A stretch of 26,149 nt of DNA from Pseudomonadota bacterium (GCA_023449855.1 JAEXHR010000219.1:1-26149), one strand, 5' to 3'; shown: positions 7,066 through 15,653, numbered from the stretch's first letter. The notes: generated by a model not told the origin, from the sequence alone. A program made the numbers and translations.

Positions 7066-9852
7066 ATGTCCATGACCCTGCCTGTCGATCAGGAAGCCGC
7101 GCCGCTGCGCGCCATGCCGCTCGCCGATCCGGCCGCCGATGCCCAGCTCCGCGAGGATATCCGGCTGCTCGGCCGCATTCTCGGCGATACCGTGCGCGAT
7201 CAGGAAGGCTCGTCCGTCTTCGACCTTGTCGAAAACATCCGCCAGACCTCGGTGCGTTTCCACCGCAATGAAGACAAGGACGCCAGACGGGAGCTGGAGG
7301 CGATCCTCGACAGCATGTCGACTGCGGAAACCGTGCGTATCGTCCGCGCCTTCAGCTATTTCTCCCACCTCGCCAATATCGCCGAGGATCAGAACAATAT
7401 CCGCCGCATGCGCGCCCAGCGCGCTGACGCAGCTTCGGCCAATGGTACCCTGGCCCATGCCGTCGTCCGCGCACAGGAGGCCGGTATCGACGCCAAGATG
7501 CTCGGCAAGTTTTTCAGCCAGGCGCTGGTCTCGCCGGTGCTGACTGCGCACCCGACCGAAGTCCGCCGCAAGAGCACCATCGATCGCGAAATGGAGATCG
7601 CAGCTCTGCTCGATCGGCGCGAGCGCATGCAATTGACGGCGGAAGAGACCGAGGCGCTGGACGAAGCGCTGCGCCGCGCGGTGGTGACGCTGTGGCAGAC
7701 CAATCTGCTCCGTCGCAGCAAGCTCACGGTGCTCGACGAGGTGGCCAACGGTCTCGCCTTCTACGATTATACGTTCCTCCGTGAGGTGCCGCGCCTGCAT
7801 TGCCGGCTGGAGGACAGCCTGAGCGAGCAGGGCGGTCCGGAGGCGCTGCCGTCATTCCTGCGGATGGGAAGCTGGATCGGCGGCGATCGCGACGGCAATC
7901 CGTTCGTCACTGCGGATGTGATGCAGGGCACCGTGATGCTGCAGAGCCGGCGCGCCTTCAGCTTCTATCTCGACGAACTCCATGCGCTCGGCGCGGAGCT
8001 GTCGATGGCCGCGCATCTCGCCGATGTCTCTGACGAGTTACGTGCGCTGGCGGAGAGATCTCCCGATCCGTCGCCGCATCGCGCGGGCGAGCCGTATCGG
8101 TTAGCAATTTCCGGCATCTATGCGCGGATGGCGGCGACGGCGCATGCGCTCAAGCTGCCGAACCGCCGCGCAGCCGTCGGCGATGCCCCGCCTTATGCGT
8201 CGGCTGCCGAATTCAAGGCCGATCTCGACGTGCTGGATCGCTCGCTGCATGCCGACAATTCCCGCGTGATCGCGCGCGGCCGGCTGCGTACGCTGCGCCG
8301 CGCCGTCGATTGTTTCGGCTTCCATCTCGCCAGTCTCGATATCCGGCAGAATTCGGCTGTCCACGAGCGGACGGTCGCCGAATTGATCGATGCCGCGATG
8401 CCCGGCAAATCCTATCTGTCGCTGGATGAGGACGCGCGTATCGCGCTGCTCGTCGCGGAATTGAAGAACACACGGCCGCTGTCGTCGCTGTTTGTCAAAT
8501 ACAGCGAAGAGACGCTTGGCGAACTCGCGCTGTTCCGGATGGCGGCGGAGATCCACGCCAAGTTCGGCGAGGCGGCGATCCCCCAATGCATCATCTCCAT
8601 GTGCAAGGGCGTCTCCGACATGCTGGAGGTCGCCGTGCTGCTGAAGGAGGTCGGGCTCGTCGATTCCTCGGGCCGCAGCGGCATCAATATCGTGCCGCTG
8701 TTCGAGACCATCGAGGATCTGCAGGCGTCGGCCAAGATCATGGATCGGCTGTTCGCACTGCACGACTACCGGCGCCTCGTGGACAGCCGCGGCGGCGTAC
8801 AGGAAGTCATGCTCGGCTATTCCGACAGCAACAAGGATGGCGGTTTCGTTACGTCGGGGTGGGAGCTCTACAAGGCCGAGATCAAGCTCGTCGATGTTTT
8901 TGAACGCCATCACATCCGCTTGCGCCTGTTCCACGGCCGCGGCGGTTCGGTCGGCCGCGGCGGCGGACCGAGCCATGACGCGATCCTGGCGCAGCCCGGC
9001 GGCGCGGTCGATGGTCAGATCCGCATTACCGAGCAGGGCGAGATCATCTTCAGCAAATATTCCAATGCCGAGGTGGGGCGCAACAATCTCGAAATTCTCG
9101 CTGCGGCAACGCTCGAGGCCAGCCTCCTGGCACCCAGGCAGTCGGCGCCGCGCGGCGAGTATCTGGAGGCGATGGAGGAAATTTCCGCGCTCGCCTTCAA
9201 GGCCTATCGCGGTCTCGTCTACGAGACCGAGGGCTTCGTCGACTACTTCTGGGAATCCACCGTCATCAACGAGATTTCCACGCTGAACATCGGCAGTCGT
9301 CCTGCCTCGCGCAAGAAGACGCGCGCCATCGAGGATTTGCGCGCGATCCCCTGGGTATTCTCATGGGCGCAGTGCCGCTTGATGCTGCCGGGCTGGTTCG
9401 GCTTCGGCAGCGCCATCGAGGCATGGCTGGCCAAACATCCCGACAAGGGCATGGCCTTCCTGCAGGAGATGCACCGGGAATGGCCGTTCTTCCGCACGCT
9501 GCTGTCGAACATGGACATGGTGCTGGCGAAGAGTTCGATGGCCATCGCCTCGCGCTATGCGGAGCTGGTCGCCGATGAGGTGCTGCGTGAAAAGATTTTC
9601 GGCCGCATCCGCCGCGAATGGCATCTGACCATCGAGACGCTGCTCGATGTGATGGAGCAGGAGGGGCTGCTGCAAGGCAATCCGTTGCTGGAACGCTCGA
9701 TCCGCAACCGTTTTCCGTATCTCGATCCGCTCAACCACGTGCAGGTCGAGCTGCTGCAGAAGCACCGCGCCGGCGGCGAGGACGAGCAGGTCCTGCGCGG
9801 CATTCAGTTGACGATCAACGGCATCTCGGCGGGGTTACGGAATAGCGGTTGA
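7066..9852 (+). CDS. ppc: Phosphoenolpyruvate carboxylase
   Basis: This 928-residue enzyme adds bicarbonate to phosphoenolpyruvate to form oxaloacetate and phosphate, refilling the TCA cycle in the cytoplasm. Signatures include VLTAHPTEVRRKS, with the catalytic histidine at about residue 162. They also include GSWIGGDRDGNPFVT, GYSDSNKDGG, FHGRGGSVGRGGGPSHDAI (about residues 622-640), the EQGEIIFSKY segment and the C-terminal TINGISAGLRNSG. Length matches bacterial ppc. The frame is open upstream to 6958, but that extension lies in a family B repeat. The ATG at 7066 has GGAG seven bases before it, so I chose it. Another ATG two codons later is possible. Repeats flank the gene on both sides, so it is probably monocistronic. 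No regulatory site is evident in the 84 bp leader. Confidence 0.98.
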   Translation: MSMTLPVDQEAAPLRAMPLADPAADAQLREDIRLLGRILGDTVRDQEGSSVFDLVENIRQTSVRFHRNEDKDARRELEAILDSMSTAETVRIVRAFSYFSHLANIAEDQNNIRRMRAQRADAASANGTLAHAVVRAQEAGIDAKMLGKFFSQALVSPVLTAHPTEVRRKSTIDREMEIAALLDRRERMQLTAEETEALDEALRRAVVTLWQTNLLRRSKLTVLDEVANGLAFYDYTFLREVPRLHCRLEDSLSEQGGPEALPSFLRMGSWIGGDRDGNPFVTADVMQGTVMLQSRRAFSFYLDELHALGAELSMAAHLADVSDELRALAERSPDPSPHRAGEPYRLAISGIYARMAATAHALKLPNRRAAVGDAPPYASAAEFKADLDVLDRSLHADNSRVIARGRLRTLRRAVDCFGFHLASLDIRQNSAVHERTVAELIDAAMPGKSYLSLDEDARIALLVAELKNTRPLSSLFVKYSEETLGELALFRMAAEIHAKFGEAAIPQCIISMCKGVSDMLEVAVLLKEVGLVDSSGRSGINIVPLFETIEDLQASAKIMDRLFALHDYRRLVDSRGGVQEVMLGYSDSNKDGGFVTSGWELYKAEIKLVDVFERHHIRLRLFHGRGGSVGRGGGPSHDAILAQPGGAVDGQIRITEQGEIIFSKYSNAEVGRNNLEILAAATLEASLLAPRQSAPRGEYLEAMEEISALAFKAYRGLVYETEGFVDYFWESTVINEISTLNIGSRPASRKKTRAIEDLRAIPWVFSWAQCRLMLPGWFGFGSAIEAWLAKHPDKGMAFLQEMHREWPFFRTLLSNMDMVLAKSSMAIASRYAELVADEVLREKIFGRIRREWHLTIETLLDVMEQEGLLQGNPLLERSIRNRFPYLDPLNHVQVELLQKHRAGGEDEQVLRGIQLTINGISAGLRNSG

Positions 9853-9860
9853 TCGCAGAC

Positions 9861-9950
9861 CGTAGGGCGTATGAGCGAAGCGTAATCCGCCGGCCGAGTT
9901 TATGGTTGAAACTCCGCCGCGGATTACGGCTCCGCCTCATCCGCCCTACG
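9861..9950. repeat. Family B palindromic repeat, copy 2 (variant arms)
   Basis: The outer arms CGTAGGGCG and CGCCCTACG pair perfectly, and GCGTAATCCGCCG pairs with the CGCGGATTACG region. The middle (GCGTAATCC ... GAGTT ... TTGAAAC) resembles copies 1 and 3, but the outer arms differ from their TAGCCCGG type while still pairing. It occupies the convergent junction between ppc (ends 9852) and the SMP-30 gene (ends 9971). Confidence 0.8.
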
Positions 9951-9970
9951 GCATCGCATCGTAGCGGCGA

Positions 9971-11077
9971 TCAACAGAAATGCGCACCCTGCGTTTCCAC
10001 ATAGACCGCATACAATGACTGACTCGCCGTCATGAACAGCCGGTTTCGCTTCCTGCCGCCGAAACAGACATTCGCGCAGGTCTCCGGCAATCTGATCTGC
10101 CCGATGCGCTGCCCGTCCGGTGCAAAGATCTGCACGCCATCATAGCCGTCGCCGACCCAGCCCGCGCCAACCCAGATATTGCCCTCGGTATCGACTCGCA
10201 GCCCGTCAGGGAAACCGGACTTGCCGTCCAGCGTCATGTCGATCAGCGGCTTGCCGCCCGTCAGCTTGTCGCCGTTGACGTCGTATTGCCACACGACATT
10301 CTTCGCGTTCGGATAATGCGTGATGCCGGTGTCGCACACATAGAGTTTCTTGTAGTCCGGACTGAAGGCAAGACCGTTCGGCTTGAACGGATCGTCGGCG
10401 ACCTTGCTGATCTGGCCGCTGGCGGGATCGATGCGATACACCGCTTCCTTCTGGTGCGGCTGCGTGACGCCCGGCGCCGCGCGTTGACCTTCATAGAGAT
10501 TGATGCCGCCGTAACCGGGATCGGTGAACCAGATCGCCTTGTCGATGGGATTGACGACCATGTCGTTGGGGCCATTCAACGGCTTGCCATTGGCCTGTTC
10601 AGCCAACGTCGTGACGCTGCCATTGTGCTCGAAGCGGACGAGCCGTGTTCGTTGCGCGCTGAGTTGGCGCCCCTCCGTATCAAACGAATTCCCGTTGCTC
10701 TCTTCGGACGGATAGCGAAAGCGCTCGGAGATATGGCCGTCGTCGTCGAGATAGCGCAGTTGCCGGTTGGCCGGGATGTCGCTCCAGATCAGGAACTGGC
10801 CTTGTGCATTCCAGGCGGGCCCTTCAGCCCACAGGCAGCCTGTGTAGAGCCGTTTGATAACGGTGTTGCCGACCTTGGCCGTGAAGCGCTTGGCGTCGAT
10901 GACCACGATATCGGGATCGGGATAGCGCTGGGGCTGGACGTTGCGGCCATAATCGCGTGCAAAGGCCTTGGGTGCGACGATGGTCGAGGCGGCGAGGGCG
11001 CCGGCGGTTTGCAAAAGGCGTCGGCGATCGAGTGATGTGACGCTGGATTGGGGATCGGTGCCAAATTCGTTATGCAT
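9971..11077 (-). CDS. SMP-30/gluconolactonase-family protein with Tat signal
   Basis: This 368-residue six-bladed beta-propeller protein belongs to the SMP-30/gluconolactonase/LRE family, whose members hydrolyse lactones with a divalent metal. A twin-arginine signal (DRRRLLQTAG, about residues 17-26), a hydrophobic stretch and KAFA before residue 41 predict folded export to the periplasm. Propeller motifs seen are CLWAEGPAW, FLIWSDIPANRQLRY, GPNDMVVNPIDKAIWFTDPGYG (read in parts), and FPDGLRVDTEGNIWVGAG, which supply the usual Glu, Asn and Asp metal ligands. The ATG at 11077 has an AGGGAGGA ribosome site. The gene downstream is convergent ppc. Upstream, on the same strand, is an MFS transporter that ends in its own terminator, so the two are probably not one transcript. 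The substrate lactone is unknown; sugar lactones are the common guess. Confidence 0.9.
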   Translation of the reverse strand: MHNEFGTDPQSSVTSLDRRRLLQTAGALAASTIVAPKAFARDYGRNVQPQRYPDPDIVVIDAKRFTAKVGNTVIKRLYTGCLWAEGPAWNAQGQFLIWSDIPANRQLRYLDDDGHISERFRYPSEESNGNSFDTEGRQLSAQRTRLVRFEHNGSVTTLAEQANGKPLNGPNDMVVNPIDKAIWFTDPGYGGINLYEGQRAAPGVTQPHQKEAVYRIDPASGQISKVADDPFKPNGLAFSPDYKKLYVCDTGITHYPNAKNVVWQYDVNGDKLTGGKPLIDMTLDGKSGFPDGLRVDTEGNIWVGAGWVGDGYDGVQIFAPDGQRIGQIRLPETCANVCFGGRKRNRLFMTASQSLYAVYVETQGAHFC

Positions 11078-11184
11078 CGTTGTCCTCCCTGCTGTTCTGG
11101 TTTGTCACCAGTTGCGTCGGAGGCTAGCGCGTTGCGATTCTGTTACCAGCGAATTCGTTGCTGCCACGCGGTGGCGGCGCTGCA

Positions 11185-11228
11185 CAAAACAAAAAAGCCC
11201 GGACAACGCAACGCGTCATCCGGGCTTC
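11185..11228 (-). terminator. Rho-independent terminator of the MFS gene
   Basis: Read on the minus strand, AAGCCCGGA (ends at 11219-11227 on the plus strand as TCCGGGCTT) pairs with TCCGGGCTT across a 15-base loop and runs directly into TTTTTTGTTTT. This classical stem plus U-tract starts 24 bp past the MFS stop codon at 11252. It is the only standard terminator I see in the window; other units end in family A, B or C repeats. Confidence 0.88.
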
Positions 11229-11251
11229 GCAATTCGTTCAATTTGCGTCGA

Positions 11252-12553
11252 TCACACTTCCTGCTTGCCCGATGCAAAGATCGCGAGCAGCGTGATCACC
11301 GCGGCTGCCAGCACGTAGTAGCCGATATAGGCAAGACCGTAATTCGCCTGCAGCCAGGTGGCGATGTAGGGCGCCAGCGAGGCGCCGAAGATGCTCGCAA
11401 GGTTGAAGGTCATGGACGAGCCGGTGTAGCGCACTGCGGTCGGGAAGGGCGCAGCGAGAGCGGCACCGATCAGGCCGTAATTGATGCCGAAGATCGCAAG
11501 ACCGATCAGCGCGAAGGCGTAGATGCCGGCAACGCCGCCACCGAGCAGCGGCGCAACGAAGAACGAGAACGCGATCACCATCAGGCAGTTTGCGATCAGG
11601 AGGTTGCGGCGGCCGATCTTGTCGGCGAGGAGGCCGGCAAGGATGTTGGTGGTGCCGAAGGCGATGGCGCCGGCGATCTGCACCTTGAGCGCATCCAGCA
11701 GCGACATCTTCACGACGCCGACATTGTAGGACAAGAGATAGGCGGTGCAGACATAGAAGAACACGAAGGTCATGAGACCGACCAGCGTGCCGAGCAGCAG
11801 GCTGCGCTTGTGCTTCTTCAGGAGTTCGATGCCGGGCACGGCGACGCGCTCGGCCTTGTCGATGGCCTTCTGGAATTCCGGCGTCTCGGTGATCGACAGG
11901 CGCACCCAAAGTCCGATGGCGATCAGGATGATGGAAGCGAGGAAGGGCACGCGCCAGGCCCAGCCGAGGAAGGCTTCGGGCGAGACGAAGTGCAGCAGGA
12001 TCCAGAACGTGCCGGAGGCCAGGAACAGGCCGAGCGGCGCGCCGAGCTGCGGGAACATGGCGTACCAGTTGCGCTTGCCTTCCGGTGCATTCTCGGTGGC
12101 GAGCAGCACCGCGCCGCCCCATTCGCCGCCGAGGCCAAGGCCTTGGCCGAAACGGCACAGCACCAGCAGCAGCGGCGCGGCAATGCCGATCTGCGCATGG
12201 GTCGGCAGCAGGCCGATCACCACGGTGGAGATGCCCATGGTGAGCAGCGCCGCGACCAGCGTGGTCTTGCGGCCGACGCGGTCACCGAAATGGCCGAACA
12301 GGATGGCGCCGAACGGACGCGCGAAGAAGGCGATCGAGAACACCGCGAAGGAGGCGAGCAATGCGGCCGTGTCGTTGCCGGCGGGGAAGAACAGTTTCGG
12401 AAACACCAGCACCGCGGCGGTGGCGTAGACGTAGAAATCGAAGAACTCGATGGTGGTGCCGATCAGGCTCGCTGTGAGAACTCGGGCAGGAGAGTTCAAC
12501 GTCTTGGATGGCGGCGTGGCCGCGGAGGGCATCGCGCCCGCGTGATCAGTCAT
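11252..12553 (-). CDS. MFS transporter, metabolite:H+ symporter (MHS) type
   Basis: This 433-residue inner-membrane protein with about 12 hydrophobic segments probably imports a small organic acid or zwitterion with protons. The MHS pattern is clear: an N-terminal IGTTIEFFDFYVYATAAVLVF segment, the loop 2-3 motif GHFGDRVGRK, GLGLGGEWGGAVLLATENAP and a second LADKIGRRN loop. This subfamily includes ShiA, KgtP and ProP, carriers of shikimate, 2-oxoglutarate and proline/betaine. A TTG at 12568 would add five residues (MLDIP), but I chose the ATG at 12553, with GGAC eight bases before it as a weak ribosome site. It ends in a good terminator and has its own 5' region, so it is probably monocistronic. 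Its substrate cannot be told, although nearby aromatic and acyl-CoA genes make an organic acid likely. Confidence 0.92.
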   Translation of the reverse strand: MTDHAGAMPSAATPPSKTLNSPARVLTASLIGTTIEFFDFYVYATAAVLVFPKLFFPAGNDTAALLASFAVFSIAFFARPFGAILFGHFGDRVGRKTTLVAALLTMGISTVVIGLLPTHAQIGIAAPLLLVLCRFGQGLGLGGEWGGAVLLATENAPEGKRNWYAMFPQLGAPLGLFLASGTFWILLHFVSPEAFLGWAWRVPFLASIILIAIGLWVRLSITETPEFQKAIDKAERVAVPGIELLKKHKRSLLLGTLVGLMTFVFFYVCTAYLLSYNVGVVKMSLLDALKVQIAGAIAFGTTNILAGLLADKIGRRNLLIANCLMVIAFSFFVAPLLGGGVAGIYAFALIGLAIFGINYGLIGAALAAPFPTAVRYTGSSMTFNLASIFGASLAPYIATWLQANYGLAYIGYYVLAAAVITLLAIFASGKQEV

Positions 12554-12756
12554 TGGGATGTCCAGCAAATGCGGCTGCGTCCGCAGATGCGTGACGGCCT
12601 TGTTATTTGCCGGTCACATAACCGACCTTGGCGGGAACTGGAATTCTTTATTGCGAAATTTGGGCGATGACGGGTCAGATAAGATCGCGTTGCATAGCTG
12701 TTTGAGCAATATAGTTTCGTTTTCGATTTGGGGTTGTGGAGTTAGGCGCAACTCCG
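12554..12756. other. Non-coding leader of the MFS gene
   Basis: This 203-bp stretch lies upstream of the minus-strand MFS gene and is more AT-rich than its surroundings. It probably holds the MFS promoter, but I find no convincing -35/-10 pair. A small perfect inverted repeat GGAGTT/AACTCC (12738-12755) lies at its distal end. Short open frames here on both strands look random and run into the adjacent repeat. Confidence 0.5.
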
Positions 12757-12863
12757 CCCTCTCATGGTGAGGAGGCGCCCGTAGGCGCCGACTCGGACCA
12801 TGTGTTGTGGAGTTCCCACCATCCTTCGACACGCCCGCCTTTGGCGGGCTTCTCGGGATGAGG
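12757..12863. repeat. Family C palindromic repeat, copy 2
   Basis: The inverted ends are CCTCTCATGGTGAGGAGGCG and the CTTCTCGGGATGAGG side. An internal CCATCCTTCGACACGCCCG block matches copy 1 at 3201-3315. It sits about 20 bp beyond the stop of the SDR at 12884-13804 (minus strand), between two same-strand genes, and so marks the end of that unit. Confidence 0.82.
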
Positions 12864-12883
12864 TCGGCGGGTGTGGCCTGGCT

Positions 12884-13804
12884 TTACACTGGATCCCAGC
12901 TGAAAATATCAGCCGAACGATCCAGCTTGTAGAACGACGACTTCAGCGCCGGCATGCCGTGTTCGGCGAGAGTCTGCGGGGTCCAGCCTTCGTCGCGGTG
13001 AATCGAGCGGATCGGGCGCGACTGGCCCATCAGGAAGATCTCGTTCATGCGGGCGGCAAAGATCTGGCCGGTGACGTCCTTGCCGGCATCCGACAGCAGG
13101 AAGGCGACCAGCGGAGCGATCTTTTCCGGGCCCATGCGCTGCATGCGCTCGACGCGGGCCTTCTCGGCCTCGGTCTCGGTCGGGATCGAGCCGATCATGC
13201 GGCTCCAGGCGAAAGGTGAGACGCAGTTCGAGTTCACGCCATAGCGCTGCATGTCGAGGGCGATCGACTTCGACAGGCCGACGATGCCGAGCTTGGCGGC
13301 GGCATAGTTCGCCTGGCCGAAATTGCCGACAAGGCCCGAGGTCGAGGTGAAGTGCACGAACGAGCCGGAGTTCTGCTCGCGATAGATGCGGGCGGCGGCA
13401 TGCGAGGTGTAGAACGAGCCCATCAGATGGACCTTGATCACGGCCTCGAAGGCGTCGATCGACATCTTGTGGAAGATGGCGTCGCGCAGGATGCCGGCAT
13501 TGTTCACCACGCCGTCGAGACGGCCATAGGTGTCGACGGCCTGCTTGATGATCTTGCTGGCCGGGATCGCTTCGGCGACCGACTCGAAATTGGCGACGGC
13601 CTTGCCGCCGGCCTTCTTGATTTCTTCGACGACTTCCTCGGCCGGCGCGGCGCTGGTGCCGGCGCCGTCAGTGGCGCCGCCGGGATCGTTGACGACGACG
13701 CTGGCGCCTTCAGCGGCGCAGAGCAGCGCGATGCCGCGGCCGATGCCGCGTCCTGCGCCGGTGACGACAATGACCTTGCCGTCGAGCATTTTGGATTGTG
13801 CCAT
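12884..13804 (-). CDS. SDR dehydrogenase (3-hydroxyacyl-CoA dehydrogenase / MFE-2-like)
   Basis: This is a 306-residue cytoplasmic short-chain dehydrogenase. TGAGRGIG (residues 15-22) with VVVNDPGG (D40) indicates NAD+. NNAG (101-104), the serine near STSG (about 154) and YAAAK (Y167, K171) give a complete catalytic set. The insert after NDPGG and the long C-terminal tail (about residues 235-306) resemble the dehydrogenase domain of type-2 multifunctional beta-oxidation enzymes, which oxidise (3R)-hydroxyacyl-CoA. The ATG at 13804 has an AGAGGAA ribosome site. Upstream on the same strand lie the thiolase-like gene and its DUF35 partner, separated by a family A repeat. Dehydrogenase then thiolase is the expected order of beta-oxidation chemistry. 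A hydroxysteroid or other alcohol substrate is possible. Confidence 0.88.
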   Translation of the reverse strand: MAQSKMLDGKVIVVTGAGRGIGRGIALLCAAEGASVVVNDPGGATDGAGTSAAPAEEVVEEIKKAGGKAVANFESVAEAIPASKIIKQAVDTYGRLDGVVNNAGILRDAIFHKMSIDAFEAVIKVHLMGSFYTSHAAARIYREQNSGSFVHFTSTSGLVGNFGQANYAAAKLGIVGLSKSIALDMQRYGVNSNCVSPFAWSRMIGSIPTETEAEKARVERMQRMGPEKIAPLVAFLLSDAGKDVTGQIFAARMNEIFLMGQSRPIRSIHRDEGWTPQTLAEHGMPALKSSFYKLDRSADIFSWDPV

Positions 13805-13836
13805 GGTGTGGTTCCTCTTGGTTGAACTTCACTAAT

Positions 13837-13948
13837 CGTCATTGCGAGGATCGTAGCGACGAAGCAATCCAGCTCTTTCTTCGTTTAGCAATGGATTGCT
13901 TCGCCCAAAAGAATTGGCTTTGCCAATGCTTCAGGGCTCGCAATGACG
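13837..13948. repeat. Family A palindromic repeat, copy 3 (with nested hairpin)
   Basis: The CGTCATTGCGAGGA and CTCGCAATGACGG ends and the GAAGCAATCCAG and ATGGATTGCTTC inner arms match the family. The right arm is about 20 bp longer than in other copies and holds its own perfect stem ATTGGC-TTT-GCCAAT (13913-13927). It lies 15 bp past the stop of the thiolase-like gene. Confidence 0.85.
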
Positions 13949-13963
13949 GCTGATGGTTGGGCG

Positions 13964-15103
13964 TTACTTTTCGTTCGTAAAAATCACCGTCCCCGATGCG
14001 GCGAACATGCCGCCGACGCCGTGACAGACCGAGATTTTCGCGCCCGGCACCTGTGCCGGTGCGATCCCTCGCATCTGCCGCACGCTCTCCTGCAGCGCGT
14101 ACATTCCGTACATGCCGGAATGCATGTAGCTGAGACCGCCGCCATTGGTGTTCATCGGCAGCTTGCCGCCGGGGCGCGTATTGCCGTCGGCGATGAACTT
14201 GCCGGTCTCCTCGTGCGGCATGAAGCCGAGATCGCCGAGACCATAGAGCGGCAGATGCGCGAAGGCGTCGTAGATCATCAGGTGATCGACATCCTTATGC
14301 GTGATGCCAGCCTCGCGGAATGCGGTTGGGCCTGCGACCTTGAAGGCGCGCGAGGAGTTGAACGTTTCCATCTGGCTGACCATCGGCGTCTCCACGCTCT
14401 CGCCGGTGCCGAGAACATAGACCGGCTTCTGCGGGAAATCCCTGGCGCGATCGGCCGAGGTCAGGATCAGCGCGCCGCCACCATCGGTGACGAGGCAGCA
14501 TTGCAGGATGCGGAACGGGTAGGCGATCATCTTCGAGTTCAGAACGTCCTCGACGGTGATCGGCGCCTTCATCATCGCGCGCGGATTTTTCGCCGCCCAC
14601 TCGCGCTGGAACACGGCGACCGACGCGATCTGTTCATGCGTGATGCCATGCGTTTTCATGTAACGCAGCACTGGGATCGGGAACATGCTCGGCGGGCCGA
14701 ACACGCCATAGGGGGCCTCGAATTGCCCCTGCAACGAATCCGCCGGAATCGAGCGCGGCAGTTTGCCGATCATCGACTTGCCGCTTTCCGCATGCGTGAT
14801 CAGCACGGTCTTGCACAGCCCGGCCTCGATGGCGGCAGCGGCGTGGCGGACATGCAGCATGAAGGAGCAGCCGCCCACCGACGTGCCGTCGGCCCAGGTC
14901 GGCGTGATGCCGAGATAATGCGCCAGCTGCTGCGGTGTCTCGACAGCGGTGGCGATGCCGTCGATATCCGACAGTTTCAGCCCGGCATCCTTGATGGCGT
15001 TGAGTGCCGCATCCGCGTGGAGCTGGATCTGCGACATGTTCGGGATGACGCCGAGCTCCGTGGTCTCGGCTGCGCCGACAACGGCGACTGCGTTTCTGCG
15101 CAT
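13964..15103 (-). CDS. Thiolase-like acyltransferase (SCP2/acetyl-CoA acetyltransferase type)
   Basis: This is a 379-residue thiolase-fold protein of the group that works with a DUF35 partner. The fold is supported by the N-terminal AAETTELG, DADAALNAIKDAGL-like helix and IDGIAT, by GGCSFMLHVRHAAAAIEAG (C79), by YDAFAHLPLYGLGDLG, by NTNGGGLSYMHSGMYG and by the C-terminal CHGVGGMFAASG (C360). Counting back from EAG, the classical nucleophile cysteine aligns with the glycine just before C79. Whether C79 serves as nucleophile is therefore open, a known ambiguity in this subgroup. The expected role is thiolytic cleavage of a 3-oxoacyl-CoA or a related Claisen or aldol reaction. The DUF35 gene lies 4 bp upstream, so the two are surely cotranscribed. 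The start at 15103 lies within 5 bp of the DUF35 stop, suggesting coupled translation. Confidence 0.88.
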   Translation of the reverse strand: MRRNAVAVVGAAETTELGVIPNMSQIQLHADAALNAIKDAGLKLSDIDGIATAVETPQQLAHYLGITPTWADGTSVGGCSFMLHVRHAAAAIEAGLCKTVLITHAESGKSMIGKLPRSIPADSLQGQFEAPYGVFGPPSMFPIPVLRYMKTHGITHEQIASVAVFQREWAAKNPRAMMKAPITVEDVLNSKMIAYPFRILQCCLVTDGGGALILTSADRARDFPQKPVYVLGTGESVETPMVSQMETFNSSRAFKVAGPTAFREAGITHKDVDHLMIYDAFAHLPLYGLGDLGFMPHEETGKFIADGNTRPGGKLPMNTNGGGLSYMHSGMYGMYALQESVRQMRGIAPAQVPGAKISVCHGVGGMFAASGTVIFTNEK

Positions 15104-15107
15104 GAGA

Positions 15108-15521
15108 TCAGCCCTTCGCCGGACGGAAAACGGGGAGGGTGAGATTGTCGTCCACCTTCTGGAATGCGACCTCGAGTTTCATGTCGAGTTCGAGCGCTTC
15201 CGGTGTCTGCGGGCAATCGATGATGTTGCTCATCATCCGCGGGCCTTCGTCCAGCTCGACAACTGCGATGGCATAAGGCGGCGTGAAGCCCGGCGCAGCG
15301 GGGCGGTGGTTGATCACATAGCTGTAGAGGAAGCCTTTGCCGGATGCCTTGAACACCGAGACATTCCGCGAGGCGCATTTCGAGCAGAACGGGCGCGGCG
15401 GGAAGTACACATGCGAACAGTCGTCGCAGCGCTGCAGGCGCAGTTCGCCGGCCTTGGCGCCATCCCAGTAGTGCTGGGTTTCCGGTGTCGGTTTCGGGCG
15501 GGCCCGCGCGGGTTCGGCCAT
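15108..15521 (-). CDS. OB-fold zinc-ribbon protein (DUF35), thiolase partner
   Basis: This 137-residue protein has an N-terminal rubredoxin-like zinc ribbon (C32-DD-C35 and C46-SK-C49, in CDDCSHVYFPPRPFCSKC) and a C-terminal OB-fold (SGKGFLYSYVINHRP onward, with PYAIAVVELDEGPRMMSNI). DUF35 proteins bind thiolase-fold partners; in archaeal mevalonate synthesis they bring thiolase and HMG-CoA synthase together, and in steroid catabolism they form aldolase complexes. Here the thiolase-like gene follows after 4 bp, which fits that rule. The frame is open to 15650, but I chose the ATG at 15521 because of its GGGAG ribosome site and because family members start near this point. The gene is divergent from the AtuA-like gene. 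Confidence 0.9.
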   Translation of the reverse strand: MAEPARARPKPTPETQHYWDGAKAGELRLQRCDDCSHVYFPPRPFCSKCASRNVSVFKASGKGFLYSYVINHRPAAPGFTPPYAIAVVELDEGPRMMSNIIDCPQTPEALELDMKLEVAFQKVDDNLTLPVFRPAKG

Positions 15522-15653
15522 ATGTTTTCTCCCAGTGCCGGGATAGCCCCGGTTCGTTGTCGCGGAGGACATTCCACATTTGGCCGGTGCAGGTCCAGCG
15601 CGCATGTTGCATAGCCATATCTGCGGATCGCGGGCCACATTTGACACCAATCT

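Noticed and set aside
11048..12670. Long plus-strand open frame opposite the MFS gene
   Set aside because: It is antisense to a clear membrane transporter; its residue make-up (runs of E, G, R, H, Q) is what the reverse of high-GC coding DNA gives.
12558..12832. Short open frames in the MFS leader on both strands
   Set aside because: They lack ribosome sites, have random composition and run into the family C repeat.
13943..15142. Plus-strand frame of about 400 codons opposite the thiolase-like gene
   Set aside because: It is a mirror of the real minus-strand gene, with no domain and no ribosome site.
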